31,602 nucleotides of DNA from Firmicutes bacterium CAG:646. GTDB taxonomy: Bacteria > Bacillota > Clostridia > Lachnospirales > Lachnospiraceae. The DNA is taken from assembly GCA_000432335.1 (NCBI GenBank), contig HF995364.1:17494-49095 (forward strand), written 5' to 3'. How positions within the stretch are numbered: the first letter of the stretch is position 1; each line of letters opens with the position of its first letter. The notes beneath the pieces were generated by a model. It was not told where the DNA came from. It saw only the letters and a program-made list of their open reading frames with translations, and ran no database searches. This document shows positions 24,882 to 31,598 of the stretch, piece after piece. The position numbers were made by a program, and so were the translations under genes.

Positions 24882-24982
24882 ATATCTTGGCAAAAATAGT
24901 AGAAATGTGTGCGATCTATGGAGCAAATTGTGTATCTATATGTTACACTTATCAACCTAAAATGCCGGAAAGTTTAAAATAA
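24878..24982 (+). CDS. agrD: AgrD-like cyclic autoinducer propeptide, 34 aa
   Basis: A short ORF overlapping the end of agrB by four bases, preceded by AGAGGAGAAA. The N-terminus MNILAKIVEMCAIYGA is a short amphipathic leader; the C-terminal tail QPKMPESLK matches the conserved (Y/H)(E/Q)PxxPxSL tail of clostridial and Listeria AgrD. Aligning that tail to C. perfringens (CLWFT before HQPEEP) and Listeria (CFMFV before YEPKSP) places the ring as residues 20-24, SICYT. That puts Ser20, not Cys, at the ring-closing position; Cys18 and Cys22 are alternatives. The product should be exported as a cyclic lactone or thiolactone sensed by the AgrC-like kinase. Confidence 0.9.
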   Translation: MNILAKIVEMCAIYGANCVSICYTYQPKMPESLK

Positions 24983-24996
24983 GGCATAATATTATT

Positions 24997-25020
24997 AAGG
25001 CGCCGATATAGGCGCCTTTT
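24997..25020 (+). terminator. Terminator after agrD
   Basis: AAGGCGCC (24997-25004), loop GATATA, GGCGCCTT (25011-25018), then T-rich DNA. The T-run is short (TTTTG), so readthrough to the next gene is likely to some degree. Confidence 0.8.
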
Positions 25021-25027
25021 GTAGAAT

Positions 25028-25576
25028 ATGGAGAAAATGATGGACAGAGAAGAGAATAGACTATATATAGAAGCGATAAAGTTAGCGGCTGGGAGTGTAC
25101 AGTATAAAAATATATCAGTGAAAGATACAATGATTAAAGCAGTAGAGCAGTTATATCGATATTATGAAATCACTATGGATGAAGGATATCTGGAAACTGC
25201 TTTTTTTCATATACAGGCATATTTGGAGATGGGATTTCCTTATGAAGAAAGAGAAGAAGTATTTGATAATATATTGAAGAATTTAGGAAAAAGAAGGGAG
25301 TTAGAATTTCCTAAAAAATTTTATTGTGCAAAGAAAGTCAAGTTAAATAAAACACAGGTGAGAAGTATGCTGGGGAGGTGGCCGACTTCTTCTCGTCAGA
25401 GAATGAAGGTACAGGAGGTAGTAGAAGATATTATTCGAAAGGTTGAAAACAGAGAAGAAGGGGTTTGGTATTATAAGTGTGAAATGACGGAAGAGATGTA
25501 TGAACTTGTGATCAGCGAACAAAATATGTTTTTCCATGACTTGCGGAGATGTATTTTTTATACATTTGCAGTTTAA
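25028..25576 (+). CDS. Conserved-looking hypothetical protein inside the agr locus
   Basis: A 182-aa soluble protein (178 aa if it starts at the ATG at 25040, which has GGAG six bases upstream; the ATG at 25028 has no ribosome site). It is rich in Glu, Lys, Arg and Tyr, with an N-terminal half of likely helices (ENRLYIEAIKLAAGS; YETAFFHIQAYLEMGFP-like TPR-style pairs) and a C-terminal MTEEMYELVISEQNMFFHDL. No signal peptide, Cys motif or catalytic motif is seen. It lies 8 bases after the agrD terminator and before the two-component genes, so it may be expressed by readthrough. I do not recognise the family; a regulator or adaptor of the agr circuit is one guess. Confidence 0.72.
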   Translation: MEKMMDREENRLYIEAIKLAAGSVQYKNISVKDTMIKAVEQLYRYYEITMDEGYLETAFFHIQAYLEMGFPYEEREEVFDNILKNLGKRRELEFPKKFYCAKKVKLNKTQVRSMLGRWPTSSRQRMKVQEVVEDIIRKVENREEGVWYYKCEMTEEMYELVISEQNMFFHDLRRCIFYTFAV

Positions 25577-25591
25577 AAAGAGAAAAGAATC

Positions 25592-25600
25592 TGATACAAT
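25592..25600 (+). promoter_or_regulatory. Extended -10 promoter of the agrA/agrC-like genes
   Basis: TGATACAAT (25592-25600) is an extended -10; no clear -35 at 17 bp. The start codon is 20 bases downstream. No LytTR site is seen, so the sensor genes appear to be expressed constitutively while agrB and the peptide cluster are controlled. Confidence 0.5.
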
Positions 25601-25620
25601 AGTTTAAAGGAGTGAAGTGT

Positions 25621-26340
25621 ATGATCTATATAGCAATCTGTGATGATAATAAAAAGTCCGTAGAAGTATTGGAAAATAAGGTTTCTGCGTGGTTGAAGGA
25701 AAACCATAAGAGGGCGGAAGTGCATACTTATACACAGAGCCAGATGCTGCAATATGATATTGAAGAGGGACAGTATTACGATCTGATTCTCAGTGATATC
25801 GAAATGCCGCAGATCGATGGAATGGATCTTGCGGCTTATATGAAACGATATCTTCCAGATGTATTGATTATTTTTATTACCTCACATTTAAAATATGCAG
25901 TAGATGCTTTTGAATTGTCTGTTTTTCGATATATACCCAAAAATATGATTGGAGAAAAACTACCCAGAGCATTGACAGACGCGGTGAAAATGATAGAACT
26001 ACAGGAAGATGAGTACTATTGTATTCAGGCGGCGGGGAGAGTGGAGAAGATCCCATATCGGCAGATTTTGTATATTTACAGACAGGGGAAAAATGCGGTA
26101 TTTTACTTAAAAGACGGAAAAGAGACAAGGGTGAGAAAAAGTCTCAGTCAGGTATTTCAGGAATTAAATTCGGAAGATTTTTTTTATGTGGATCGGGGAG
26201 ATATTGTAAATCTGGCTTATGTTATGAATATTCGGAATAGTATGATAGAGCTGAAAGATGGAAGCCGTCTCCTGGTGAGTCAGGGAAAACTGGAGGAAGT
26301 TAAAGAGCGGCTTGGAAAATTCTGGGGAGAGCAGTTATGA
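25621..26340 (+). CDS. AgrA-like response regulator, LytTR DNA-binding domain
   Basis: A 239-aa cytoplasmic regulator. The receiver domain has Asp8-Asp9 (IAICDDN), phospho-acceptor Asp59 (LILSDIEMPQIDG) and Lys107 (FRYIPKNMI). The C-terminal LytTR domain (about 135-235) shows IPYRQILYIYRQGKNAVFYLKDG and FFYVDRGDIVNLAYVMNI, the hallmark of AgrA/ComE-type regulators. AAAGGAG at 25606-25612 selects ATG 25621 rather than the in-frame GTG at 25612. Its stop overlaps the kinase start in ATGA. It is the likely binder of the tandem sites upstream of both agrB and the radical SAM gene. Confidence 0.94.
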   Translation: MIYIAICDDNKKSVEVLENKVSAWLKENHKRAEVHTYTQSQMLQYDIEEGQYYDLILSDIEMPQIDGMDLAAYMKRYLPDVLIIFITSHLKYAVDAFELSVFRYIPKNMIGEKLPRALTDAVKMIELQEDEYYCIQAAGRVEKIPYRQILYIYRQGKNAVFYLKDGKETRVRKSLSQVFQELNSEDFFYVDRGDIVNLAYVMNIRNSMIELKDGSRLLVSQGKLEEVKERLGKFWGEQL

Positions 26341-27659
26341 ATGTGGTGTATGAATGTGTAGAGTGCATAGCGAGTTTTATAGAAATTTTTATTTTATATA
26401 GAATCTACAATATTTTATTTGGTGATTTGCGGAAGAAAAGAGGGAAAAAGGAAGAAATTGTATTTACTTTGGGGGCAGTTGTAATTGTTTTTTGCTGCAA
26501 TAGGGTGGCGTTGTTTTCGTACTTTACTCTTTTGTTTGGAGTATTGTATGTAAGTCTTTCAGCAGTGTATATCTATAAAATTAAATATATTGTTTCTTTT
26601 TCAGTGTCCAGTTTCTACTTTTTGTGTATGGCATATGTAGAGTCGTTATATATAACGGCAGTTGCTGCTTTCTTTGGAGGACAAGAAACCTTTATATATT
26701 TGACTTCTCAGAAAAGTATGCAGCGTGTGTGGATGATATGTGTGGGAAAAACACTTTGGGTATTGCTTTATTTTGGAGCGAAACAAGTAATAAAAAAAAT
26801 AACATTAAAACATAATTATACGAGAGAATTAATAGTAGTATCTTGTGTGGGGACTTGTGGTTTTGTGTTTCTGACAGAACAAACATGGAAAGGATTTGGA
26901 AAAAGCATAACAGGCGTATGGTTTTTAGGAGTTGTTTTTATTGCATCTTTCTTGTTTGGTCTTTATTTTGTGACAGAAAGTAAAGAACAAAAGATGAATC
27001 TAAAGATTACTCGGACAAGAAACCAGCTTTTAGAAGAAAATTATCAGGCGTTAAACGATATATATACCAGCAATGCGAAACTATATCATGATCTGAATAA
27101 TCACTTGAATGTGTTGTATCAGTTTTTGGAAGAAGGAGAGATGGATGAGGCAAAAAAATACATACGACAGATCAGTCAGCCTATTCAGAAAATTACAAAA
27201 ACAGTATGGACGGGTGTGGATGTTGTAGATGTGATTATCAGCAGTAAAGTGGAAAAGATGAGAAATAAGGGGATTTCCTGGGACATCAATGCAGAGTTTC
27301 CGAAAAACACAAATATTCAGCCGTATGATCTGTGTACGATACTGTCGAATTTGTTGGATAACGCAGTGGAAGCGGTGGAGCGTACGGGAGAAGCGGGAAA
27401 TATTTCTTTAACGATTCGGAAAATCAATTATTTTCTTATGATTCGGATTACGAATTCATGTATAGGGAAAAATGAAAGTTTTGATGTATTTCCAGAGACA
27501 ACGAAAGAAGATAAAGTAATGCATGGCTGGGGACTTCAAAATGTACAGGAAACGGTTCAGAAATATGGTGGTACTTTAAAATTCAGGCAGGAAGAGAATC
27601 AGTTTATTGTGGATGTTATGATGTTTTTTGAGGGTGAAACAGAGAGTGAGAAAGAATAA
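26337..27659 (+). CDS. AgrC-like sensor histidine kinase (GHKL type)
   Basis: Pheromone receptor kinase, 440 aa. The N-terminal ~215 residues form about six membrane helices with short loops, the layout of peptide-pheromone receptors. The cytoplasmic part has the phospho-acceptor segment KLYHDLNNHLNVLYQFLE (His251), an N-box with Asn338 and Asn342 (ILSNLLDNAVEA), and a G-box HGWGLQNVQ (396-404), typical of HPK10/GHKL kinases. It overlaps the regulator gene by four bases. A terminator follows directly after its stop, and the peptide-cluster promoter begins right behind that. Confidence 0.94.
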   Translation: MNVVYECVECIASFIEIFILYRIYNILFGDLRKKRGKKEEIVFTLGAVVIVFCCNRVALFSYFTLLFGVLYVSLSAVYIYKIKYIVSFSVSSFYFLCMAYVESLYITAVAAFFGGQETFIYLTSQKSMQRVWMICVGKTLWVLLYFGAKQVIKKITLKHNYTRELIVVSCVGTCGFVFLTEQTWKGFGKSITGVWFLGVVFIASFLFGLYFVTESKEQKMNLKITRTRNQLLEENYQALNDIYTSNAKLYHDLNNHLNVLYQFLEEGEMDEAKKYIRQISQPIQKITKTVWTGVDVVDVIISSKVEKMRNKGISWDINAEFPKNTNIQPYDLCTILSNLLDNAVEAVERTGEAGNISLTIRKINYFLMIRITNSCIGKNESFDVFPETTKEDKVMHGWGLQNVQETVQKYGGTLKFRQEENQFIVDVMMFFEGETESEKE

Positions 27660-27660
27660 A

Positions 27661-27689
27661 GGCAGATCTTTTAATGGTCTGTCTTTTTT
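27661..27689 (+). terminator. Terminator after the AgrC-like kinase
   Basis: GGCAGATC (27661-27668) pairs with GGTCTGTC (27676-27683) with two G-U pairs, followed by six T residues. It insulates the next promoter. Confidence 0.75.
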
Positions 27690-27690
27690 C

Positions 27691-27720
27691 GTGGTCAAAA
27701 AGAGATAGGTAGCGGTCAAA
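27691..27720 (+). promoter_or_regulatory. Tandem LytTR-type binding sites of the peptide cluster
   Basis: GTGGTCAAA (27691-27699) and GCGGTCAAA (27712-27720), direct repeats 21 bp apart. Compared with the agrB sites, both boxes, the TTTTCG prefix and the AAAAAGAG between them are kept, while the other spacer bases differ. This supports one regulator acting on both promoters. Confidence 0.8.
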
Positions 27721-27742
27721 ATAAAAAATAAATATTTATGTG

Positions 27743-27751
27743 TGCTATGTT
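27743..27751 (+). promoter_or_regulatory. Promoter -10 element of the peptide cluster
   Basis: TGCTATGTT (27743-27751), an extended -10, with TATGTT starting 25 bp after the second regulator site, exactly the same distance as at agrB. The leader to the start codon at 27883 is about 125 bases. A 12-bp palindrome (ATAAATATTTAT, 27728-27739) lies in between. Confidence 0.6.
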
Positions 27752-27882
27752 AATAGTTACAGAAATAGTTTAATAGATATAACATTTTAGCATAGGTGGA
27801 ATAGAATATCAAAGTAACAATGTTAAAAAAGTTACATAAAGAAATAATATTAATAAAAATAAAAGATAGGAAGAGGAAGAAA

Positions 27883-29304
27883 ATGAATGAGTATGTTTTT
27901 AAATTGGTAGAATCACCAAATAAAAAGTATTTATATGATACGAATTTACATAAAATACATATGATTAGTGATGAATTATATGAATTGCTTCAAAATGAAG
28001 AAGTGGAAAATTGCACTGAGAATACTGAAATTTTGCAAATGAAACAAAAAGGTTTTTTTCAACCGATGCGGGTTAAAAGTTTAGGCAATCCTCTTTTTAG
28101 CGTAGCAGATGTCTATTTGGAGAGAGGACTACAAAAATTAACATTACAAGTTACGCAAGATTGTAATTTTAGATGTACATATTGTAATTATACATCAAAT
28201 GATGGATGTCAGAGATTACATGCGCAGAAAAACATGGATTATAATACTGCAATAAAAGCGGTAGATTTTTTCTTTGCCAGATCATTGGATTACAAAGAAT
28301 GCTTTGTGGCTTTCTATGGTGGAGAACCACTATTAAATTTAGAATTGATAAAGAATATTATCATGTATATAAATATGAATTATCCGTATAGAAATGTACG
28401 TTATACGATAAGTACAAATGCATCACTTTTAAATGAAGAAGTAATGGAATATATGGTGGCGAATAAATTTCATATACTTATAAGTTTTGATGGGAATAAA
28501 AAAATACATGATCGAAATAGAAAATTTAAAAATAGTGATAAAAGTACATATGATATAGTGGTTAAAAATTTAAAAATGATTTTACAAAAATTTCCTGATT
28601 ATGTTAAAAATATTATGATTAATACGGTGGTAGATCCCAGTGATAATCCAAGAGAGATAAGTACTGTTTTTGAAAATGATGATATTGTAAAAAAATTCAT
28701 TTCGGAGCAAACCGTGGTTGATGATTCGATGAAAACTGAAAAAAATATTTTTTCGGAAGAATTTGTTATGGAATATCAATATGCATATTTTAGAAAATTA
28801 ATTAATTCTAATGAAGAGGGTATGGATACACGTTTAATTCAGAAAGAATTTGCTATATTTGAAGAGGAAAAACGTGATATGTTGGAAAATGAAAATATTT
28901 TAAGTGAAATACAAATTCCAAGCGGACCATGTTTGCCCGGACGAAAACGTTTACTTGTGGATGTGGATGGAACGTTATTTCCATGTGAAAAGGTTACGGA
29001 AACATCTGAATTGATGAAGATTGGGACAATATATCAGGGGTTTGATTATGAAAAAATATATGATTTATATTATATATCGAATGTAAAAAAAGAAAAATGC
29101 ATGAAATGTTGGGCGTTTCGATTATGTACTATATGTGGAAACAGAATAGTAGACGGTGAAAAATTTTCGGAAAAAAGGAAAGAAGAAGAATGTAAAAATG
29201 TATTGGCATCTAGAGAATATTGGTTAAAATTGATAATTTTACAAGATGAAAGAAATACAATTTATGGAGAAAAAGATGAAAAAAATAGTTGTTTATCCTT
29301 ATGA
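27883..29304 (+). CDS. Radical SAM/SPASM peptide maturase, CcpM type
   Basis: A 473-aa radical SAM enzyme that modifies a ribosomal peptide. The N-terminal 65 residues (YVFKLVESPNKKYLYDT) look like a small precursor-recognition region. The 4Fe-4S motif CNFRCTYC is Cys94, Cys98 and Cys101; YGGEPL follows at 145-150. The C-terminal SPASM part has Cys350 (GPCLPGRKR), Cys368 (GTLFPCEKV), Cys406, Cys409, Cys415, Cys418 and Cys437, enough for two further clusters. This pattern fits the clostridial Cys-rich peptide maturase CcpM (CLI_3235-type). AGGAAGAGGAAG precedes ATG 27883, preferred over an upstream ATG at 27820. DNA is markedly more AT-rich than the agr genes. The likely substrate is the Cys-rich peptide at 30651. 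Confidence 0.92.
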   Translation: MNEYVFKLVESPNKKYLYDTNLHKIHMISDELYELLQNEEVENCTENTEILQMKQKGFFQPMRVKSLGNPLFSVADVYLERGLQKLTLQVTQDCNFRCTYCNYTSNDGCQRLHAQKNMDYNTAIKAVDFFFARSLDYKECFVAFYGGEPLLNLELIKNIIMYINMNYPYRNVRYTISTNASLLNEEVMEYMVANKFHILISFDGNKKIHDRNRKFKNSDKSTYDIVVKNLKMILQKFPDYVKNIMINTVVDPSDNPREISTVFENDDIVKKFISEQTVVDDSMKTEKNIFSEEFVMEYQYAYFRKLINSNEEGMDTRLIQKEFAIFEEEKRDMLENENILSEIQIPSGPCLPGRKRLLVDVDGTLFPCEKVTETSELMKIGTIYQGFDYEKIYDLYYISNVKKEKCMKCWAFRLCTICGNRIVDGEKFSEKRKEEECKNVLASREYWLKLIILQDERNTIYGEKDEKNSCLSL

Positions 29305-30334
29305 AAATAGAGTTTTTAGTACAATAGAAAAGTGGGTAACAGATAAGTATGATGAAGTGATCTATTGCATTCCTCAAGACAAATTTTTAGAGGGAAAAGA
29401 TTTGTCTATATTGGATAATAGAGAAAAAATAGGAAAAATATTGAATACAGATATAGAAAAGGAATTGAAGGATGCGTGTGCTTTAATTATCGTAGATAAT
29501 GTATGGTGTACCAAGTTGGCTAATAATATAACTGATATTATAGAGAGGGCATTATATCAAGGACTTAAAATATATATATGTTCAAAACAAATAAAGTTAC
29601 CTCAACAAATTATGGAAGAATATGCAAATCAGATTGTTTTATTTGATAAAAACATAGGAGACAAAAAGAAAATATCAGAAGAATTTTATTATAAGCAAAT
29701 TAGTGCGCCAGTGTTATTTGTTACTAATATGTTTGAAGAAAGTGACAGTTATGAAATTACAGTAAACATTACGGAAAATTTAAAGCAAAAAGGATTAAAA
29801 ATACTTACACTTACAAATGCTTATGAAGGAAATTTGCTCGGATATTCATGTATAAAAGATACATTAGATTCTTCAAAAGATATTGAAGCGAAAATTTCGT
29901 TAATAAATGCATATATTTCAGAATATGAGAAAAAAGAAAAAATTGATTTAATAATTGTTGAGATCCCTGGAGGAATTTATCCTTATAATAAGTATTTGCG
30001 GAATGATTTAGGAACCTATTTATATATGCTCAATAGGGCTGTTCCAGCGGATTATATAATTCTTTGTGCTATGTTTGATTTGTATGGAGACGCTTTTTTT
30101 GAAAAAATTGAAAAAGACATAGAGGAGAGATTTAAGAGTAGATTATTTGCAGTACATATTTCAAGAAAGATTTTGGATGTAGATCTTGCTGTTGAAAGTC
30201 ACAAGTTTGGTTATCTTTATGTAGATAAACAGCGTGTAAAAAAAGAAACAGATTGGAAAAAAGAAATTCCTGTTTTTAATGGAATAGATAAACATGATAT
30301 TGAATTTATATGCAGTAAATTAAAGGAGGATTAA
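29276..30334 (+). CDS. TIGR04066-like peptide maturation system protein
   Basis: A 352-aa cytoplasmic protein with no membrane segment. It begins MKKIVVYPYENRVFSTIEKW, the opening of the clostridial peptide-maturation family TIGR04066 as I recall it. The first ~150 residues look like a Rossmann-like domain; the rest resembles a P-loop NTPase fold (APVLFVTNMFEESDSYEI, LKILTLTNAYEGNLLG, IDLIIVEIPGGIYPYN) but the glycine-rich P-loop is lost (NMFEESDSY), so ATP binding is doubtful. GGAG six bases before ATG 29276 favours this start over 29246. It overlaps the radical SAM gene by 29 bases and abuts the next gene, so the operon is tightly packed. Its biochemical role is unknown. Confidence 0.8.
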   Translation: MKKIVVYPYENRVFSTIEKWVTDKYDEVIYCIPQDKFLEGKDLSILDNREKIGKILNTDIEKELKDACALIIVDNVWCTKLANNITDIIERALYQGLKIYICSKQIKLPQQIMEEYANQIVLFDKNIGDKKKISEEFYYKQISAPVLFVTNMFEESDSYEITVNITENLKQKGLKILTLTNAYEGNLLGYSCIKDTLDSSKDIEAKISLINAYISEYEKKEKIDLIIVEIPGGIYPYNKYLRNDLGTYLYMLNRAVPADYIILCAMFDLYGDAFFEKIEKDIEERFKSRLFAVHISRKILDVDLAVESHKFGYLYVDKQRVKKETDWKKEIPVFNGIDKHDIEFICSKLKED

Positions 30335-30568
30335 ATGGATATAATTGATGGGATTTTTTATGATATATTAGTAAATTTTCTGAAAAACAAGAATTTTAAA
30401 TTAGAAAACTATGACAAACCATTAACGGGAAGGTTTTGGGGATTGTCTGGCTGTGATTTGGCATATTTTTATTTCGAATTAAGAAAAAGAACGAAGCAAG
30501 AGTTTAGTCAGGATATGATTCAACAGAAAAAATTTTTATATTTAGAAGAAATAAAAAAATATATATAA
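30335..30568 (+). CDS. Acyl-carrier-related peptide maturation protein
   Basis: A 77-aa protein with an acyl-carrier-like helical plan: IIDGIFYDILVNFLKNKNF, a loop (KPLTGRFWGLSGCDLAYFYF) and a last helix. Its place, directly after the TIGR04066-like gene and before a Cys-rich precursor, matches the 'peptide maturation system acyl carrier-related protein' of clostridial CcpM clusters. The DSL phosphopantetheine motif of true carriers reads CDL here, with no Ser, so it probably carries no prosthetic arm and may act as a docking or scaffold protein. AAAGGAGGA precedes ATG 30335, which follows the previous stop without a gap. Confidence 0.75.
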   Translation: MDIIDGIFYDILVNFLKNKNFKLENYDKPLTGRFWGLSGCDLAYFYFELRKRTKQEFSQDMIQQKKFLYLEEIKKYI

Positions 30569-30603
30569 GCAGAAAGTAAAAGAAATTATTTGGTGTGAAA
30601 GAA

Positions 30604-30625
30604 AATAAAAATGTAATTTGTATAA
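30604..30625 (+). repeat. Left arm of a perfect 22-bp inverted repeat around the precursor gene
   Basis: The arm contains AAAATGTAATTTGTATAA and is the exact reverse complement of 30839-30860. The arms enclose 213 bp that hold only the Cys-rich precursor and its ribosome site. Confidence 0.9.
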
Positions 30626-30650
30626 GTAACAGTAGAGAAAGGTGACAGAA

Positions 30651-30824
30651 ATGAAAAAATTACAAAATAAAAATAAAAACATTAAAGAAATTGAAAAATT
30701 TGTAAGTGTATGTAGTTGTAATTGTGCTGGATGTTTAGGATGTAATGGGATTTTTACAGATACATCTAGAATTGATGCTATGACAGGAGCCAATGTATCA
30801 GGAAGAAATGCGTCTATTAATTAG
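30651..30824 (+). CDS. Cys-rich modified-peptide precursor, Clo7bot/CLI_3235-like
   Basis: A 57-aa precursor. GAGAAAGGTG precedes ATG 30651 by six bases; an in-frame GTG at 30642 is less likely. A Lys/Asn-rich leader (MKKLQNKNKNIKEIEKF) is followed by a Cys core, VCSCNCAGCLGCNG, with Cys21, 23, 25, 28 and 31, and a Cys-free tail rich in Ser, Thr, Asn and Gly (DTSRIDAMTGANVSGRNASIN). Spaced Cys next to Ser, Asn, Ala and Gly would suit thioether bonds made by the upstream radical SAM enzyme. The resemblance to the clostridial Cys-rich peptide family (leader, CxCxC core) is from memory. It is flanked by a perfect inverted repeat. Activity (bacteriocin or signal) is unknown. Confidence 0.85.
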   Translation: MKKLQNKNKNIKEIEKFVSVCSCNCAGCLGCNGIFTDTSRIDAMTGANVSGRNASIN

Positions 30825-30838
30825 TTAAATGAATAGTT

Positions 30839-30860
30839 TTATACAAATTACATTTTTATT
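30839..30860 (-). repeat. Right arm of the 22-bp inverted repeat
   Basis: Begins TTATACAAATTACATTTTT and matches the left arm (30604-30625) base for base in reverse complement. It starts 15 bases after the precursor stop codon. No T-run characteristic of a terminator follows. Confidence 0.9.
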
Positions 30861-30932
30861 CATAAAAGATATGGAGTATGTATATAAAAGGAAGATTTTA
30901 TTGCAAGGTGAAGAGTAAAATAATTTAACAAG

Positions 30933-31598
30933 ATGAAAAAAAGAGATATTATTAAAAGGAAAAATGATGTAACAATTGCGGTGATTGATGATGGAATTGA
31001 AAGTGAGGAGTACCTTTGTTTTGATTTAGAAGTGATTGGATGCAGTGTAGAACAAAGGAAATATAAAGAGAAAAACGAAGAATTAACGCATGGCACACTT
31101 TGCTATAAAGTGCTAAGAGAATATGGAAATGGGTGCAATATTGGTAGTATTAAAATAATGGGGAATAATAGGAAGGAGGATGTACTTGATGCATTTATAG
31201 TTGCAGTGAAATGGTGTGTAGAAAATTATATTGATATTATTCATATAAGTTTGGGTATTTGTTCAGTGAACGCGTACACTCAATTAAGAAATGCGTTAGC
31301 TGAATTTTTTGTACAAGGTGGATTGATTGTTGCATCTATAGATAATACGGAAAAATATACATTACCAGCAGCATTTTCATTTGTGTTTGCTGTAAGAAGA
31401 AATGATACGTTGAAACAGGGCGAGATACAGATGGAATATTCTGAAAAATATGGTAAGAATATTATGGAGATTGGAACGGTCTGTATGTTGGAAAAATATG
31501 AAAGATTAAGATTGGTTAGGTGCAATAGTTATACAACTCCGGTTTTAACAGCTGAAATTTCTCGATTAATAAGGTCCTCAAACTTCCCACACCAATAA
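30933..31598 (+). CDS. Subtilisin-like (S8) peptidase of the peptide cluster
   Basis: A 221-aa protein with the subtilase triad in order: Asp19 or Asp20 (VTIAVIDDGIE), His53 (LTHGTLCYKVL) and Ser199 (RCNSYTTPVL, where GTSxAxP is usual). The segment IIHISLGI matches the strand before the substrate cleft, and Asn138 in VASIDNTEKYTLPAAF is the oxyanion Asn. No signal peptide is seen, so it acts inside the cell, probably removing the leader from the modified peptide. It is smaller than secreted subtilases. The ribosome site is poor (AAGGTGAAGAG is about 20 bases upstream). The stop lies four bases from the right edge; the last residues (SSNFPHQ) may reflect a contig end. Confidence 0.82.
   Translation: MKKRDIIKRKNDVTIAVIDDGIESEEYLCFDLEVIGCSVEQRKYKEKNEELTHGTLCYKVLREYGNGCNIGSIKIMGNNRKEDVLDAFIVAVKWCVENYIDIIHISLGICSVNAYTQLRNALAEFFVQGGLIVASIDNTEKYTLPAAFSFVFAVRRNDTLKQGEIQMEYSEKYGKNIMEIGTVCMLEKYERLRLVRCNSYTTPVLTAEISRLIRSSNFPHQ

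Noticed and set aside
30829..30918. A 29-codon ORF between the precursor and the subtilase, considered as a second precursor
   Set aside because: No ribosome site, no Cys core, and it overlaps the right arm of the inverted repeat.
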